Source: Bellilinea sp040754815 (GTDB lineage Bacteria; Chloroflexota; Anaerolineae; Anaerolineales; Anaerolineaceae). From it: 64,000 nucleotides of DNA. The stretch covers positions 331,220 to 395,219 of the forward strand of contig JBFMBX010000004.1 of NCBI GenBank assembly GCA_040754815.1, written 5' to 3'. Both the position numbers and the translations under genes were made by a program. Below, one piece after another: positions 8,936 through 18,636 of this stretch. Below the pieces are notes generated by a model. The model worked only from the letters and a program-made list of their open reading frames with translations, did no database searches and was not told the origin of the DNA. Position 1 is the first letter of the stretch. Each line of letters begins with the position of its first letter.

Positions 8936-11900
8936 TCAGGGTTTCAGCAGCTGAATTTGAGCAAAATCATCTGCACTCAATGTGCCCGGGTCAGCCTGAC
9001 TGGGCGTATAGGTACTGCTCAACATCACCTCCTGGCTGGTATCGCTTTCTGCCGGCCAGAGCAGATCAATGATGCGGGTATGATTGGTACGCCCATCGGC
9101 CGGCGCACCACCAAACCGCCACTGAGCCGCATTTTGTTCTACATCGCGAACTCTCCAGACTCCGGATGAAGGATAACCCTCCTGCCCCAGCACTGCCACT
9201 ACAAACCCCCATTGGGATGGATCGCCACCCCCTAAAGATTCACGCGGCACTCTCACCGTTACGGTGCGAGCCGCAGGGTCAACCATGATTTTCATGGTAA
9301 TTTCGCTGGCCTGAACCGGCTCAAGTGTATCACTTTTCGGAATGACCACCTGAGGTGTCCATCCTTCAAGCCACAACGCGTATTCCCAACCATTTTCCGC
9401 AGTCAACGCTGCATTCCTTCCCGGCAGTAACAGGCGCGCACCCGTTCCGGCGCCGGGGTCCTGATCAATGTATATGTCAATCGTCTGAATAGCCAAACCG
9501 TTTGGCGACCCCCACGGATTGGGAATCGGGCCGTAAAAGCCAATTCGGAAAATGAGATTGTTTTCGTCATACGAAACCCGGAAGGATTTCAAATCAAACG
9601 CTTTGTTCTGGAAAACCGCATCGGTTGGGTAGGTATACGAACCCGGTCCGTAATCATCTCCTTCGGGGTCTTCGATCTCGAACAGGGTGGTTGAAAGTCC
9701 TAAATCAGGAATGACGAACTGCGCCGGTCCTCCTTCGGGGAAAAGTCGCTGGGCTGGACCGACCCCAATCAAAAAGCGGTACTCATCACCGGTTTCGAAC
9801 TCTCCCAACAGATTAAGCGGAAGAGAAACTTCCAAAACACCTGCGGATGAAGCAGCCGTTCCGATTGCCTCTCCTTCAATCCATCCTTCTTCCCCCGCCC
9901 TGTAGAGCGTCAAATCCGCACCACCATTCCAGACCAGTGCATAACTGGCGGCCATGCCAAGCAAACCCGGTTTTTCGGCAAGGGTGTATGGGTAACTGGT
10001 TTTTGCTCGCCGATCCTGTAAGTAAAACACCAGCGGAGTTTCGAGCGTGCGTGCCATTGCTCCCCCGCTGGCAGCATCCACCCGCAGGTAAAGATTACCG
10101 GCATCCATGGCATAAGCAAAGCCCGTCAGCGGTTTGCCTTCTGCGGCGGGGTAATAAGCAGCCATATCCCACTCCGCCGCGCCGATACTTCCATCAATAG
10201 TAGGTGAAGACAACCCCTGTAAGGGTGTTTCTGCGCTTACCGGTTTTGCCTGAATGATGGGTACATCTACAAAGGGCGGTACTTCTTCTCCCAATGTTAC
10301 AAACACTTTGCGGAGCAATTCCCGAAAGCCGCGGTCAAAATATTCGTCCTGCCCCGAGTCCTGATCGGAACCGTACCACCAAAACCAGTCCGATCCCTCG
10401 GCGAGCAGCATGTAATCCAATGCCTGTTCAATTTTTTCCGCCGGCGCCTGCCGTACTTTGGAGATATCATACTTGGCCATGACCTCTCGCGTTCGCCGCA
10501 AGTAGTCCCAGGCGGTGTTTTCTTCGGCTTCACCGATCCAGGTATCATAATTGGGGCTAAACCATGCGCCGGGGAATAAATCTTCAATCATACGCTGATC
10601 GGGGAACTTTTGGATGTACTCACTGGGTGTAATGGTACGAATCGTCTCACTTTCCGAAAGTAATTGATAAAACGTACTCAGGAATTCAATACCATCGTTA
10701 TCGTAATATTCCCACGCATTTTCACCATCCAGAATGATGGAAACGATGTGCGGCCCTTCTGCGCCTTGCTCTTTCAATTTAGCGCGGATGTTTTCCAAAC
10801 GCTGCATCAAATCCTTTGCTGCAGCAGAACCCGAAACGCCGGAGTAGGTAAAACCAATCTTGTCAGAAAGAACTCCATCGCGGAAGAAAACCGCCAGTTT
10901 TTCACCCGCCTGGTTGGTCACATAATAAGGCCGGTAAAGATCATCCGGTTGATTGACGGTTTCCTTGCTGTCGCGGGTAAAGGCATCCAGCCCCAGAGAT
11001 TTTGCCAGCACCGGTTCACCGGTTGCCATCCAGTTATAACCTGCCCGCAACACGAACGGCACCATAATTTGAGCCACAGAACCCTCTCCGGGCCACAATC
11101 CCCGTGGAGGTTGTCCGAAGTTTGCTTCATATAAATCAACACTGCGTTGCAGGTGAGTAAGCGCATCCTGCGGGTAAGAAAACTTTTGGGGTAAATCTGC
11201 GCCGGGGTTTCCCTTCGCCTGCAGATTTGTATCAATCAACAATGGCAAAATTGGGTGAGCATACGGTGTGGTCGTCACCTCAATCTGACCGGCCTCCTGT
11301 AATTGACGGTGTAATGGTACTATCTCTGCCATCACCCTGCGGACTTCGCTAAAAATAATCTCCTTGTCTTCTTCGCTGAAGTTCTGCCCTTTTTCCACCA
11401 GTTCCTTGAGTGGCGATTGATTCAGGAACATCGGATCGAACCACACCAGATTCCACCAGATTTGTAAATCGCGGTAATCCTGCTCGGTGAAGGTGGTCAG
11501 TGCATTCTCAATTGCCGCTGCATCGGTTCCGCCTCGTTTTTCCAGCAATTCTTTATAACGCGGATAGCGACCGATTAACTTGTCCCAATTGGCATCAAAA
11601 AAACGCTGGAGAATGAACCGTTTGTCATCCTCGGTCAGTTGACTGGCAGGCTTTTCGGTCATTACCCAGTACAGATCTTTGGCGCCGTTCCGGACATAAT
11701 CGTCAATCTGGCGTAATAACACAGGCGTGAGGTTGAAAGTCACATGCACATTCGGGTACTGAGAAACCAGATAAGCCATATCGTAGTAATCTTTTGTGGC
11801 GTGCACCCGCACCCAGGGGCGTGTATAAACCCCATTTTCATCTTTGTAGTACAACGGCTGGTGCTGATGCCACATCAGATTCAAATACAAAACATCCTCC

Positions 11901-12061
11901 GCCACCTCGCTGGTAGCAACCGGTGTGGGTTCTTCCGCTTGCGGTGTAGAGGTAATTACCGGTTGAGTCGGCACAACCGGCGTGACCGTCTGGGTCTGAC
12001 ACGCCGTCAGCACCAGAATCAGGACGAGAAAAATCATCATCAATCGCTTAGTGGATTTCAT
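8936..12061 (-). CDS. GH57 glycoside hydrolase, lipoprotein, with glucodextranase-like C-terminal domain
   Basis: A 1041-residue secreted alpha-glucan hydrolase, probably of amylopullulanase type. Residues 1-21 are a lipoprotein signal ending in LTAC (Cys21), followed by a Pro/Thr-rich spacer, so it is anchored outside the membrane. GH57 signatures are HQHQP (65-69), the nucleophile E326 in LWPGEGSV, and the acid/base D445 in ILDGENAW. The C-terminal third (about 790-1000) resembles the glucodextranase C-terminal domain, with a sandwich region before it. AGGAGG stands before the ATG. It is the last gene of the operon and follows the glycosyltransferase/propeller gene by 26 bases. It likely debranches or cleaves starch or glycogen into oligosaccharides for the transporter encoded upstream. 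Confidence 0.92.
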   Translation of the reverse strand: MKSTKRLMMIFLVLILVLTACQTQTVTPVVPTQPVITSTPQAEEPTPVATSEVAEDVLYLNLMWHQHQPLYYKDENGVYTRPWVRVHATKDYYDMAYLVSQYPNVHVTFNLTPVLLRQIDDYVRNGAKDLYWVMTEKPASQLTEDDKRFILQRFFDANWDKLIGRYPRYKELLEKRGGTDAAAIENALTTFTEQDYRDLQIWWNLVWFDPMFLNQSPLKELVEKGQNFSEEDKEIIFSEVRRVMAEIVPLHRQLQEAGQIEVTTTPYAHPILPLLIDTNLQAKGNPGADLPQKFSYPQDALTHLQRSVDLYEANFGQPPRGLWPGEGSVAQIMVPFVLRAGYNWMATGEPVLAKSLGLDAFTRDSKETVNQPDDLYRPYYVTNQAGEKLAVFFRDGVLSDKIGFTYSGVSGSAAAKDLMQRLENIRAKLKEQGAEGPHIVSIILDGENAWEYYDNDGIEFLSTFYQLLSESETIRTITPSEYIQKFPDQRMIEDLFPGAWFSPNYDTWIGEAEENTAWDYLRRTREVMAKYDISKVRQAPAEKIEQALDYMLLAEGSDWFWWYGSDQDSGQDEYFDRGFRELLRKVFVTLGEEVPPFVDVPIIQAKPVSAETPLQGLSSPTIDGSIGAAEWDMAAYYPAAEGKPLTGFAYAMDAGNLYLRVDAASGGAMARTLETPLVFYLQDRRAKTSYPYTLAEKPGLLGMAASYALVWNGGADLTLYRAGEEGWIEGEAIGTAASSAGVLEVSLPLNLLGEFETGDEYRFLIGVGPAQRLFPEGGPAQFVIPDLGLSTTLFEIEDPEGDDYGPGSYTYPTDAVFQNKAFDLKSFRVSYDENNLIFRIGFYGPIPNPWGSPNGLAIQTIDIYIDQDPGAGTGARLLLPGRNAALTAENGWEYALWLEGWTPQVVIPKSDTLEPVQASEITMKIMVDPAARTVTVRVPRESLGGGDPSQWGFVVAVLGQEGYPSSGVWRVRDVEQNAAQWRFGGAPADGRTNHTRIIDLLWPAESDTSQEVMLSSTYTPSQADPGTLSADDFAQIQLLKP

Positions 12062-12087
12062 CTTCTATTCCTCCTGAAATATTGAGT

Positions 12088-14259
12088 TTACCTTTTTGCT
12101 ATCGAAGGATCATAAATTTGAATCCCGTTTAAGGCGGTTCCAATCCATAATCTATTCAATGAATCCAGGGCAAAGGTCAAGGGTTCACCGCCAACAAAGC
12201 CGGAATTGTTTTCTTTATAAATGATCCATTCATTTTCCCCATCAAACCGGCTAATCAATCCTCCCGGCTCGGTTGGAAAGCCGTGACCAAACCAGATCCC
12301 TTTGCCGCCTTGTTCGATCAGTGTATTCACCACACTGGTTGGCAAATTGGATGTGCCCAAACGATAAAAAGTCCACTCCCTCCCATCCCACCGTCCAACG
12401 CCGCTGCCAATGGTGGAAATCCAGACGTGGTTACGAACATCCACCATCAAGTCAGATACCCCACCCCAGCCTAAATCGCGTAATGAGAAATCCCATTCTT
12501 CAATTTCATTATTTTGCAGGTTTAGTCGAAATACACCCTTCTCAGTACCACCCCATAAATATTCCACCCCATCAAAAATCTGGTAGCCCAAAGCAAACAC
12601 GAAAGGTTTACCAAGCCGATTAAATATCTGGCTATACGAAATCAATTGATCCCCATTCCACATATAAACCCCTTCCGATGTTCCTACCCATATCCTGCCC
12701 TTACCATCCTCCGTCAATGCGCGAATACGGACTTCCTTAACCCCAAATTCCCCTCCCGCGAAAAATTGCCAGTTATCATTGGCATAGTAACTTAGTCCGC
12801 TTTCCGATCCAAACCACAAACGCCCCACACTGTCTTCCATGACGACTCGCACTCGCTCATCGCCAATACCGGAATTTTGGGAATTGAATACCCGGCTGTC
12901 TTCTCCCCATGGTGAACCTTCGCTGTAATGCCATAAGGCTGCTCCCCGCGCAGTGGCTATCACCATATCTCCCTTGGAACTTAAAAACAAATCATATATT
13001 GTATTAGAAGGAAGCGGCGCTGTTTCTGCCGTCAGGTGCAGCCAGCCTCTCCTTACCAGTGCCTGTTCATATTCATACGTCACCTTGCCCGCAATAATCA
13101 AGCCGGAAAAAACGATAATCAGCCACCAGAATATTTTGGGAGGCTTGGGGAACATTTCCTCAAGGTAATCCCAGTAACTTTCTTTTTCCATGATCCAGGC
13201 GTATCCCAGCCGTAATACACCCGAAGCGATCAAACACAAAGCCGGAATGACGATCAAGGAATATTGCGGCCATTTGGTCGGATATACCAGCAAAATGATA
13301 AATTGTGCCACAAACCAGCCTGTCAGCCACGGCTGTTTACGCCCGTAAAAATACAGTCCCAGCACACCTGCCCAGAAAATAAACTCATCCAGGGTGAGAA
13401 AAAAGAAAACCCGCGGATGCCATTGCAAGGCTGTTGCAATCCAGATCACAGGCTGCCACCACGGGTAGCCGGCCTGAATAACATCACCTCCCTGACTATA
13501 TTGGCGATGAAAAGCGATGATTTGAACAAGCCGCTGAACAGGTTCATTCCACAGGAAGGGATTGAAGAAAAAGAATGTCAGTACTGCAACACCGAACCAG
13601 ATAAGCCAGCGTTTTAATGAAAACTGTTGGCGATGCTGAATCATCAGGAAAATTACCGGTAAAATCATCAGACCATATGTATATTTACCGGCAACCGCCG
13701 CCCCGAACGCAATTGCTGAGATTCCCCAATAAACATTCCGGTCTGGTGAATCTTTCCGTTCCAGTCCCCGCCTCAGCATCAAAACCGCCAGTAATCCAGC
13801 AAATAGTGGGAAAGCCTCTAAATACACCTGACTGGTGTATTTGATCGTATAGGAATGGAATGTCAGCAGAAATGCAGCCAGCGGGTCAAATAAGGCCAGC
13901 ACGAAAACCTGTAAAACCCCAAAAAAAGCGCTGATCGCACGATTGAAGTAAAACTCGAAGTCAGGATCAACCCTTTCCCCCCCAATCAGGAAGGGCAAAC
14001 TATATATTAGTTTTATCAAAGGGGGATGTTCCTTATTCTGCTCATAATTGATAATTCCCGTCACATCACCTTGTTTGATTAATCCGGCATATTCCCTTCC
14101 GGCCCGCATATAAACCGGTTCATCATAATCCAGAGGTAATTGCCAGACCGCCCACGCATGAATCAGAGCAGAAATCAAGACAATGAACGCAATGGTATGC
14201 CAGCGGCCCCACCATTTCGGCAGTGCCCGTATTGGAAAATTCAAAATTCTCGACAACAT
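12088..14259 (-). CDS. GT-C-type membrane glycosyltransferase fused to a two-component-regulator beta-propeller
   Basis: A 723-residue protein. Residues 1 to about 390 contain many membrane helices, and the first extracytoplasmic loop carries Asp46-Glu47 (DYDEP), the acidic signature of PMT/ArnT-type (GT39/GT83) lipid-linked-sugar transferases. Residues about 410-720 hold six or seven Reg_prop-type repeats, recognisable by endings such as GRLWFGSESGL, GRIWVGTSEGV, HVWISTIGSGVG and NRLWIGTALNG. Those repeats normally form the periplasmic sensor of hybrid two-component kinases. No kinase domain is present. The gene sits between the extracellular GH13 and GH57 lipoproteins. I infer a membrane protein that displays a glycan-sensing or glycan-binding propeller outside, perhaps with transferase activity. 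Function unproven; domain calls are fairly secure. Confidence 0.8.
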   Translation of the reverse strand: MLSRILNFPIRALPKWWGRWHTIAFIVLISALIHAWAVWQLPLDYDEPVYMRAGREYAGLIKQGDVTGIINYEQNKEHPPLIKLIYSLPFLIGGERVDPDFEFYFNRAISAFFGVLQVFVLALFDPLAAFLLTFHSYTIKYTSQVYLEAFPLFAGLLAVLMLRRGLERKDSPDRNVYWGISAIAFGAAVAGKYTYGLMILPVIFLMIQHRQQFSLKRWLIWFGVAVLTFFFFNPFLWNEPVQRLVQIIAFHRQYSQGGDVIQAGYPWWQPVIWIATALQWHPRVFFFLTLDEFIFWAGVLGLYFYGRKQPWLTGWFVAQFIILLVYPTKWPQYSLIVIPALCLIASGVLRLGYAWIMEKESYWDYLEEMFPKPPKIFWWLIIVFSGLIIAGKVTYEYEQALVRRGWLHLTAETAPLPSNTIYDLFLSSKGDMVIATARGAALWHYSEGSPWGEDSRVFNSQNSGIGDERVRVVMEDSVGRLWFGSESGLSYYANDNWQFFAGGEFGVKEVRIRALTEDGKGRIWVGTSEGVYMWNGDQLISYSQIFNRLGKPFVFALGYQIFDGVEYLWGGTEKGVFRLNLQNNEIEEWDFSLRDLGWGGVSDLMVDVRNHVWISTIGSGVGRWDGREWTFYRLGTSNLPTSVVNTLIEQGGKGIWFGHGFPTEPGGLISRFDGENEWIIYKENNSGFVGGEPLTFALDSLNRLWIGTALNGIQIYDPSIAKR

Positions 14260-14302
14260 AAAAACCGCCTACCTCACTTGCATTCTCAGAGGCAGCAAAC
14301 TT

Positions 14303-15988
14303 TCATTCATCCATTTTAACCAATCGGTTGATGAAAACCCCGCCCGCTGGTATTTCATTCATAATCTTTGCTTCCTGCATACTGCCGTCATCCTCAATCA
14401 GCAGTTCAACATCAATATCGCTGCCCATCAGGGATTGCAAACGATAGCGTCCGGGAATCATTCCCTCCACCGAGCTGAGGGTAAAATTTTCCTCCGGTTG
14501 ATCGCCCAGGTTTAAAATGACCATTACCTGTTCATTCTTCCCAACCCGCACAAAGGACGCAATCGAAGATGAGGAACTGGTCAGAGGAAAAAACTGACCA
14601 CTTTTCAATGCTTCCGATTGAATACGAAGTTTCAGCAGATTGATGTAATGCCGCAATAGAGAGTCGGGATCGTTCAACTGTTTCTGGACATTTTTTTCCG
14701 CATAATCCGCTTTTGGGAACAGCCATGGAGTGCCGGACGTAAAACCTGCCACTCGATCAGCCGTCCAGTGCATGGGTGTTCGAATATTTCGGTGATCCCC
14801 CTGCCCGGTCAAGCCAATCTCTTCGCCGTAATAGATAAAGGGCACACCCGCGCTGGTCAGGTAAACTGCCGCTGCAAGGCGGGCTTTGTCATTGTCTTCC
14901 ATCAATACCGTCATCGCCCGATCTTGATCGTGATTCGTCAGGAAGATGCCCATACTGCCCGTCGGAAATAACCGCGATTCGAAATTTAGGGTATTGGTCA
15001 ACGAACTTCCATCGCGATTATTGATGTTGCTTAAAATTGACCGGGCTAAATCGAAATTAAACACCATATCCAGTTCTTGATTCCGGATATAACGCACCGC
15101 TTCGAAACTATTTGACCAAACCTCCCCAACGGTCATCGAGCGCGGGTTGAGCGATTTGGTATATGTGGAAAATTCGGTTAGCCATTCATGAGTTAAGGCA
15201 GTATTTTCCTGTTTGGTTTCTTCCTCGATCAAATGCTTGGCAGCATCAATCCGAAAACCATCCACGCCAACCTCCAAAAGCCAGAAGCGGGCAATTTTAT
15301 AAATTTCCTGGGTAACCTCCGGGTTTTTCAAATTTAAATCCGGCATCTGATCCCAGAACAGAGCATAGTAATATCTGCCATTGGAGGCACGATGCCACAC
15401 CTTCTGCCCTTGCGGTCCGCTGTAAGCGGGGTTCTCATCCTGCCAGATATAATAGTCATTATACGGTGATTGTGGATCGAGTGCCTGTTTGAACCAGGGG
15501 TGCTGGGTTGAGGTGTGATTAATCACAAAATCTATGATGATTTTGATTCCCCGCCGGTGCGCAGCCCGAATCAAATCCTTGAAATCTTCCAGCGAACCAT
15601 AATCGGGGTTTACATCATAATAATCAGTGACATCATACCCATGGTAAGAGGGAGATGGATGAATCGGCATCAGCCATAAAGCAGTTATGCCCAAATCGTC
15701 ATCGGTATTCGGATCACCATCATTGAGATAATCCAGTTTTTCGATTAATCCGCGAAAATCTCCCGTTCCATCTCCATCCGAGTCATAAAAACTTCGCACA
15801 AACACCTGATAGAATACCGCCGTTTTCCACCATTCCCCCTCCGTCTCAACGGTTGCGGTCACCGCCGGTAAGGACGTTGGAGGTGGTGTTTCTGTGGTTT
15901 GAAACGGTTGTGCAAAGGGAACACTACACGCCGCCAGCACCAGTATGATCAATCCAATGAGCGTTTTTTTGATGGTGTTTGAAGTCAT
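14303..15988 (-). CDS. GH13 alpha-amylase, lipoprotein
   Basis: A 561-residue secreted alpha-amylase family enzyme. The signal peptide ends in the lipobox LAAC with Cys21. The four GH13 regions are present: DFVINHTS, GFRIDAAKH with nucleophile D248, GEVW with acid/base E289, and TNHDQDR with D354. It hydrolyses alpha-1,4 links in extracellular starch or maltodextrin. It starts inside the end of the upstream GH13 gene (4-base ATGA overlap), implying translational coupling. Oligosaccharides released would be taken up by the adjacent binding-protein system. Exact specificity (amylase, oligo-1,6-glucosidase, other) cannot be fixed. Confidence 0.94.
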   Translation of the reverse strand: MTSNTIKKTLIGLIILVLAACSVPFAQPFQTTETPPPTSLPAVTATVETEGEWWKTAVFYQVFVRSFYDSDGDGTGDFRGLIEKLDYLNDGDPNTDDDLGITALWLMPIHPSPSYHGYDVTDYYDVNPDYGSLEDFKDLIRAAHRRGIKIIIDFVINHTSTQHPWFKQALDPQSPYNDYYIWQDENPAYSGPQGQKVWHRASNGRYYYALFWDQMPDLNLKNPEVTQEIYKIARFWLLEVGVDGFRIDAAKHLIEEETKQENTALTHEWLTEFSTYTKSLNPRSMTVGEVWSNSFEAVRYIRNQELDMVFNFDLARSILSNINNRDGSSLTNTLNFESRLFPTGSMGIFLTNHDQDRAMTVLMEDNDKARLAAAVYLTSAGVPFIYYGEEIGLTGQGDHRNIRTPMHWTADRVAGFTSGTPWLFPKADYAEKNVQKQLNDPDSLLRHYINLLKLRIQSEALKSGQFFPLTSSSSSIASFVRVGKNEQVMVILNLGDQPEENFTLSSVEGMIPGRYRLQSLMGSDIDVELLIEDDGSMQEAKIMNEIPAGGVFINRLVKMDE

Positions 15989-17766
15989 TTTATTTTCTCT
16001 ACGATGACCCCGCTCAACGGCGGGAGGAAAAGATGGGTTTGGTTACTGCGGCTTACGAGCTTGACCTCTTCGTTACTGGCCACCACAATACCCCACTCCC
16101 CGCCCTCAAGGGGTTGGCTCTGAATATGATCGGATAAATTTGCCACCGTGACGATTCTCTCATTCTGGAAAAACCTTTCCAGAATCAGCAGTTCATCCGT
16201 GTAATCTGAGAATTTAATCGTTCCCCTTCGCAAAGAGGCAAACCTTTTTCTGGCACTAATCAATCGGCGGTAAAAATCCAGCAAACTCGCGTCCTGATCA
16301 TCCCCCCACAGCATGGGTAAACGCGCTTCTTCGGGTATTCCTCGCCCGTCTTGCCGCACATCCCGCTGCTGAGATAAACCCACCTCAGTACCATAATAAA
16401 TTACTGGCGGCCCACTGAGACTGAATTGCACCAGCGCAGCCAGTTTTAGGCGTCGTTGGTCATTCCCGGCCGCCCAAAGAAAACGATTCATGTCATGATT
16501 ATCCAAAAAAGACGGACGGGAGAAATCCTCAGGAAAATAAGCCTGATGCCTTTGCAGGAATGAACCAAATTTACGGCCATTCCAGCGGCCAAACGCCAGC
16601 GACTGGCGCAGCCCCTCCAGTAAAATGAAGTCCAGCGCTCCATCCAGCTGTCCCGCGAAGGTTAGCTGAACATCGGAAGGATCCACAATTTCTCCAAACG
16701 TCCAGCAATCCGGTTTGGCCTGACGGGTTACCATACGAAATTCAGCCCAAAAATCGGCTGCCGGGCCAATGGCATAATCCACCCGAAAACCATCCACCCC
16801 AAAATCCAACCAGTAGCGCGCCGCATCCAGCACATACTTTCGCGCCTGTGGATTACGCAGATTCAGTTGAGGAAGACTTTTCACCCCAAAAAAGGTTTCG
16901 TATTCATCAGGGTAATGGCGAAATGTAAACCAATCCCGGTATGGGCTGTGAGGATCCGAAATTGCCTTTTGAAAATAAGGATGCAAATTGGAAACATGAT
17001 TTGGAACAAAATCCAGCAGCACACGAATACCCAATTTGTGCGCTTCATCAAGAAGTTGGCGGAAATCATCTTTGCTGCCAAGGCGAGGTTCTATCTCAAA
17101 AAAGTCGGTTGCGTCATAACCATGGTGACTTGGGCTGGGGAAGATCGGCGTAAGCCAGAGCGTGTTAACCCCCAGATCATCAAGATAACCCAGTTTTTCA
17201 GTGATTCCGCCAAGCGTTCCACCAAAAAAACCGCTCAAAGTGTTCGGCTTTTTCCATGCGTTGCCCGCACTGGTGACAAAGCGATCAACGAAGATTTCAT
17301 AAACAATCGCGTCTTTGCTCCAATCAGGTAATGGATCGTCATCCACATAAAAGGCAAAGATTCGTCCCTCATCTGAAATTACTTCACCCTTACCGCTTAC
17401 CTCAAACCCGAAACAGTACCGTACCAGCGTGCCTGCGGGAAAGCCCGGTAATATTGCCTCGTAATAACTGAGATAGCCCCACAGTACTGTATCCCATTCG
17501 GTGTGAGTAAACCACAATGGAGCGGCAAAGCCGTTGATTGCTTTTCCAAGATGGCCTTGCGGATCACTGCCATCACTGGTCCAGTACACCCAACCGCGGC
17601 GTACGGGCTGTTCCGGTCCAACGGATAGAATCAACCTGACACTTTGAGCGGGTAACGGATCAAGCGGAATCCTCCGAAAAGCGTGGCTGATTCCTGCTCG
17701 AACGCCGTATACCCGCTCCCGTTTCAATTGTTCAGTTGCTAAAGTCCCAAAGATGAAATCGTCCAC
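15985..17766 (-). CDS. Cytoplasmic GH13 enzyme, neopullulanase/cyclomaltodextrinase-like
   Basis: A 593-residue GH13 enzyme without a signal peptide. The first 130 residues look like the N-terminal beta domain of neopullulanase and maltogenic amylases. Catalytic regions are DFVPNHVS, GFRVDYAIG (nucleophile D330), FGEIVDP (acid/base E359) and DNHDMNR (D425). It probably breaks down imported maltodextrins inside the cell. Start is GTG at 17766, with AAGGG 7 bases upstream. It follows the malG-like gene by 24 bases and overlaps the next GH13 gene by 4 bases, so the operon pairs an internal and an external amylase. Confidence 0.93.
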   Translation of the reverse strand: MDDFIFGTLATEQLKRERVYGVRAGISHAFRRIPLDPLPAQSVRLILSVGPEQPVRRGWVYWTSDGSDPQGHLGKAINGFAAPLWFTHTEWDTVLWGYLSYYEAILPGFPAGTLVRYCFGFEVSGKGEVISDEGRIFAFYVDDDPLPDWSKDAIVYEIFVDRFVTSAGNAWKKPNTLSGFFGGTLGGITEKLGYLDDLGVNTLWLTPIFPSPSHHGYDATDFFEIEPRLGSKDDFRQLLDEAHKLGIRVLLDFVPNHVSNLHPYFQKAISDPHSPYRDWFTFRHYPDEYETFFGVKSLPQLNLRNPQARKYVLDAARYWLDFGVDGFRVDYAIGPAADFWAEFRMVTRQAKPDCWTFGEIVDPSDVQLTFAGQLDGALDFILLEGLRQSLAFGRWNGRKFGSFLQRHQAYFPEDFSRPSFLDNHDMNRFLWAAGNDQRRLKLAALVQFSLSGPPVIYYGTEVGLSQQRDVRQDGRGIPEEARLPMLWGDDQDASLLDFYRRLISARKRFASLRRGTIKFSDYTDELLILERFFQNERIVTVANLSDHIQSQPLEGGEWGIVVASNEEVKLVSRSNQTHLFLPPLSGVIVEKIK

Positions 17767-17790
17767 GAATCAACCCTTGATAATTTTGGT

Positions 17791-18636
17791 TTATCCTTTA
17801 ACCCCACCAACGGTCAGGCCGGCTTCGAAATAACGATTCAAAGCCAGATAGACCAGCACGGTCGGAATAACCACAATAACCGCACCGGCAGCAAACTGAC
17901 CCCACGGCACCGAAACACTATTTGCCAGAGAATATAGCGCTGGAACTGCCAGTTTAACCGAATCGGGCGCCGGCACCAAAACCGAGGAGAAAATAAAATC
18001 TCCCCAGCCGGTCATAAAGGCCAGAATGGCCGTAACCGCCAGTGCCGGCCGTGCCAGCGGCAGCGCAATCAGAAAGAAGGCTTGCACGGGGGTTGTTCCA
18101 TCTATCTGTGCTGCCTCTTCCAGATCAATCGGTATGGTATCGAAATAACCTTTCAGGTTCCAGGTGCAAAATACCAGCGTTGCCGAGGTAAAAGCCAGAA
18201 TTAAACCCAAATGTTTTCCGAACAATCCAATTGCCGTGAGCACTTGCGCAATGGCAACCAGCGAAAGAATGCCGGGGAAGGTTGAAATAGCCAGCAAAAA
18301 TATCAGGAAAAACTCACGTCCTTTGAAGCGGAAGCGCGAGAGCGCAAACGCCGCCGAGGTACAGATCACCAAACTGGCTATGGTGGTGATACTCGCTACT
18401 TTAAAACTATTGGTTAACCAGGTCAGGTAAGGTCTTTCAAATAACATGAAGCGAAAATTATCAAAACTCCACTCCACAGGAAAGAACATACCCGGCAGAC
18501 TGAGCGTATATAAACGCCCACCGGAGCGTCCTGAAGCCAGAATGGCAAACCAGACCGGATAAAGTGCGAAAATAACCGCAATGACCAGAAAGGTATATTG
18601 CAATATGCGAACGCCGAGAGGGGTTTTCCGGATCAT
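17791..18636 (-). CDS. Maltose-type ABC transporter permease, MalG-like
   Basis: A 281-residue inner-membrane permease of the carbohydrate-uptake CUT1 type. Six predicted helices and the cytoplasmic EAA loop (EEAAQIDGTTPVQAFF...LPLARPA) that docks the ATPase are visible. It overlaps the MalF-like gene by 4 bases. The ATP-binding partner is missing from the operon, as is common for CUT1 systems sharing a general MsmK/MalK ATPase. Confidence 0.93.
   Translation of the reverse strand: MIRKTPLGVRILQYTFLVIAVIFALYPVWFAILASGRSGGRLYTLSLPGMFFPVEWSFDNFRFMLFERPYLTWLTNSFKVASITTIASLVICTSAAFALSRFRFKGREFFLIFLLAISTFPGILSLVAIAQVLTAIGLFGKHLGLILAFTSATLVFCTWNLKGYFDTIPIDLEEAAQIDGTTPVQAFFLIALPLARPALAVTAILAFMTGWGDFIFSSVLVPAPDSVKLAVPALYSLANSVSVPWGQFAAGAVIVVIPTVLVYLALNRYFEAGLTVGGVKG

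Noticed and set aside
12088..14259. A hybrid two-component sensor kinase, suggested by the Reg_prop repeats
   Set aside because: There is no histidine-kinase, ATPase or receiver domain; the propeller is at the C-terminus and the N-terminal half is a polytopic GT-C-like membrane region.
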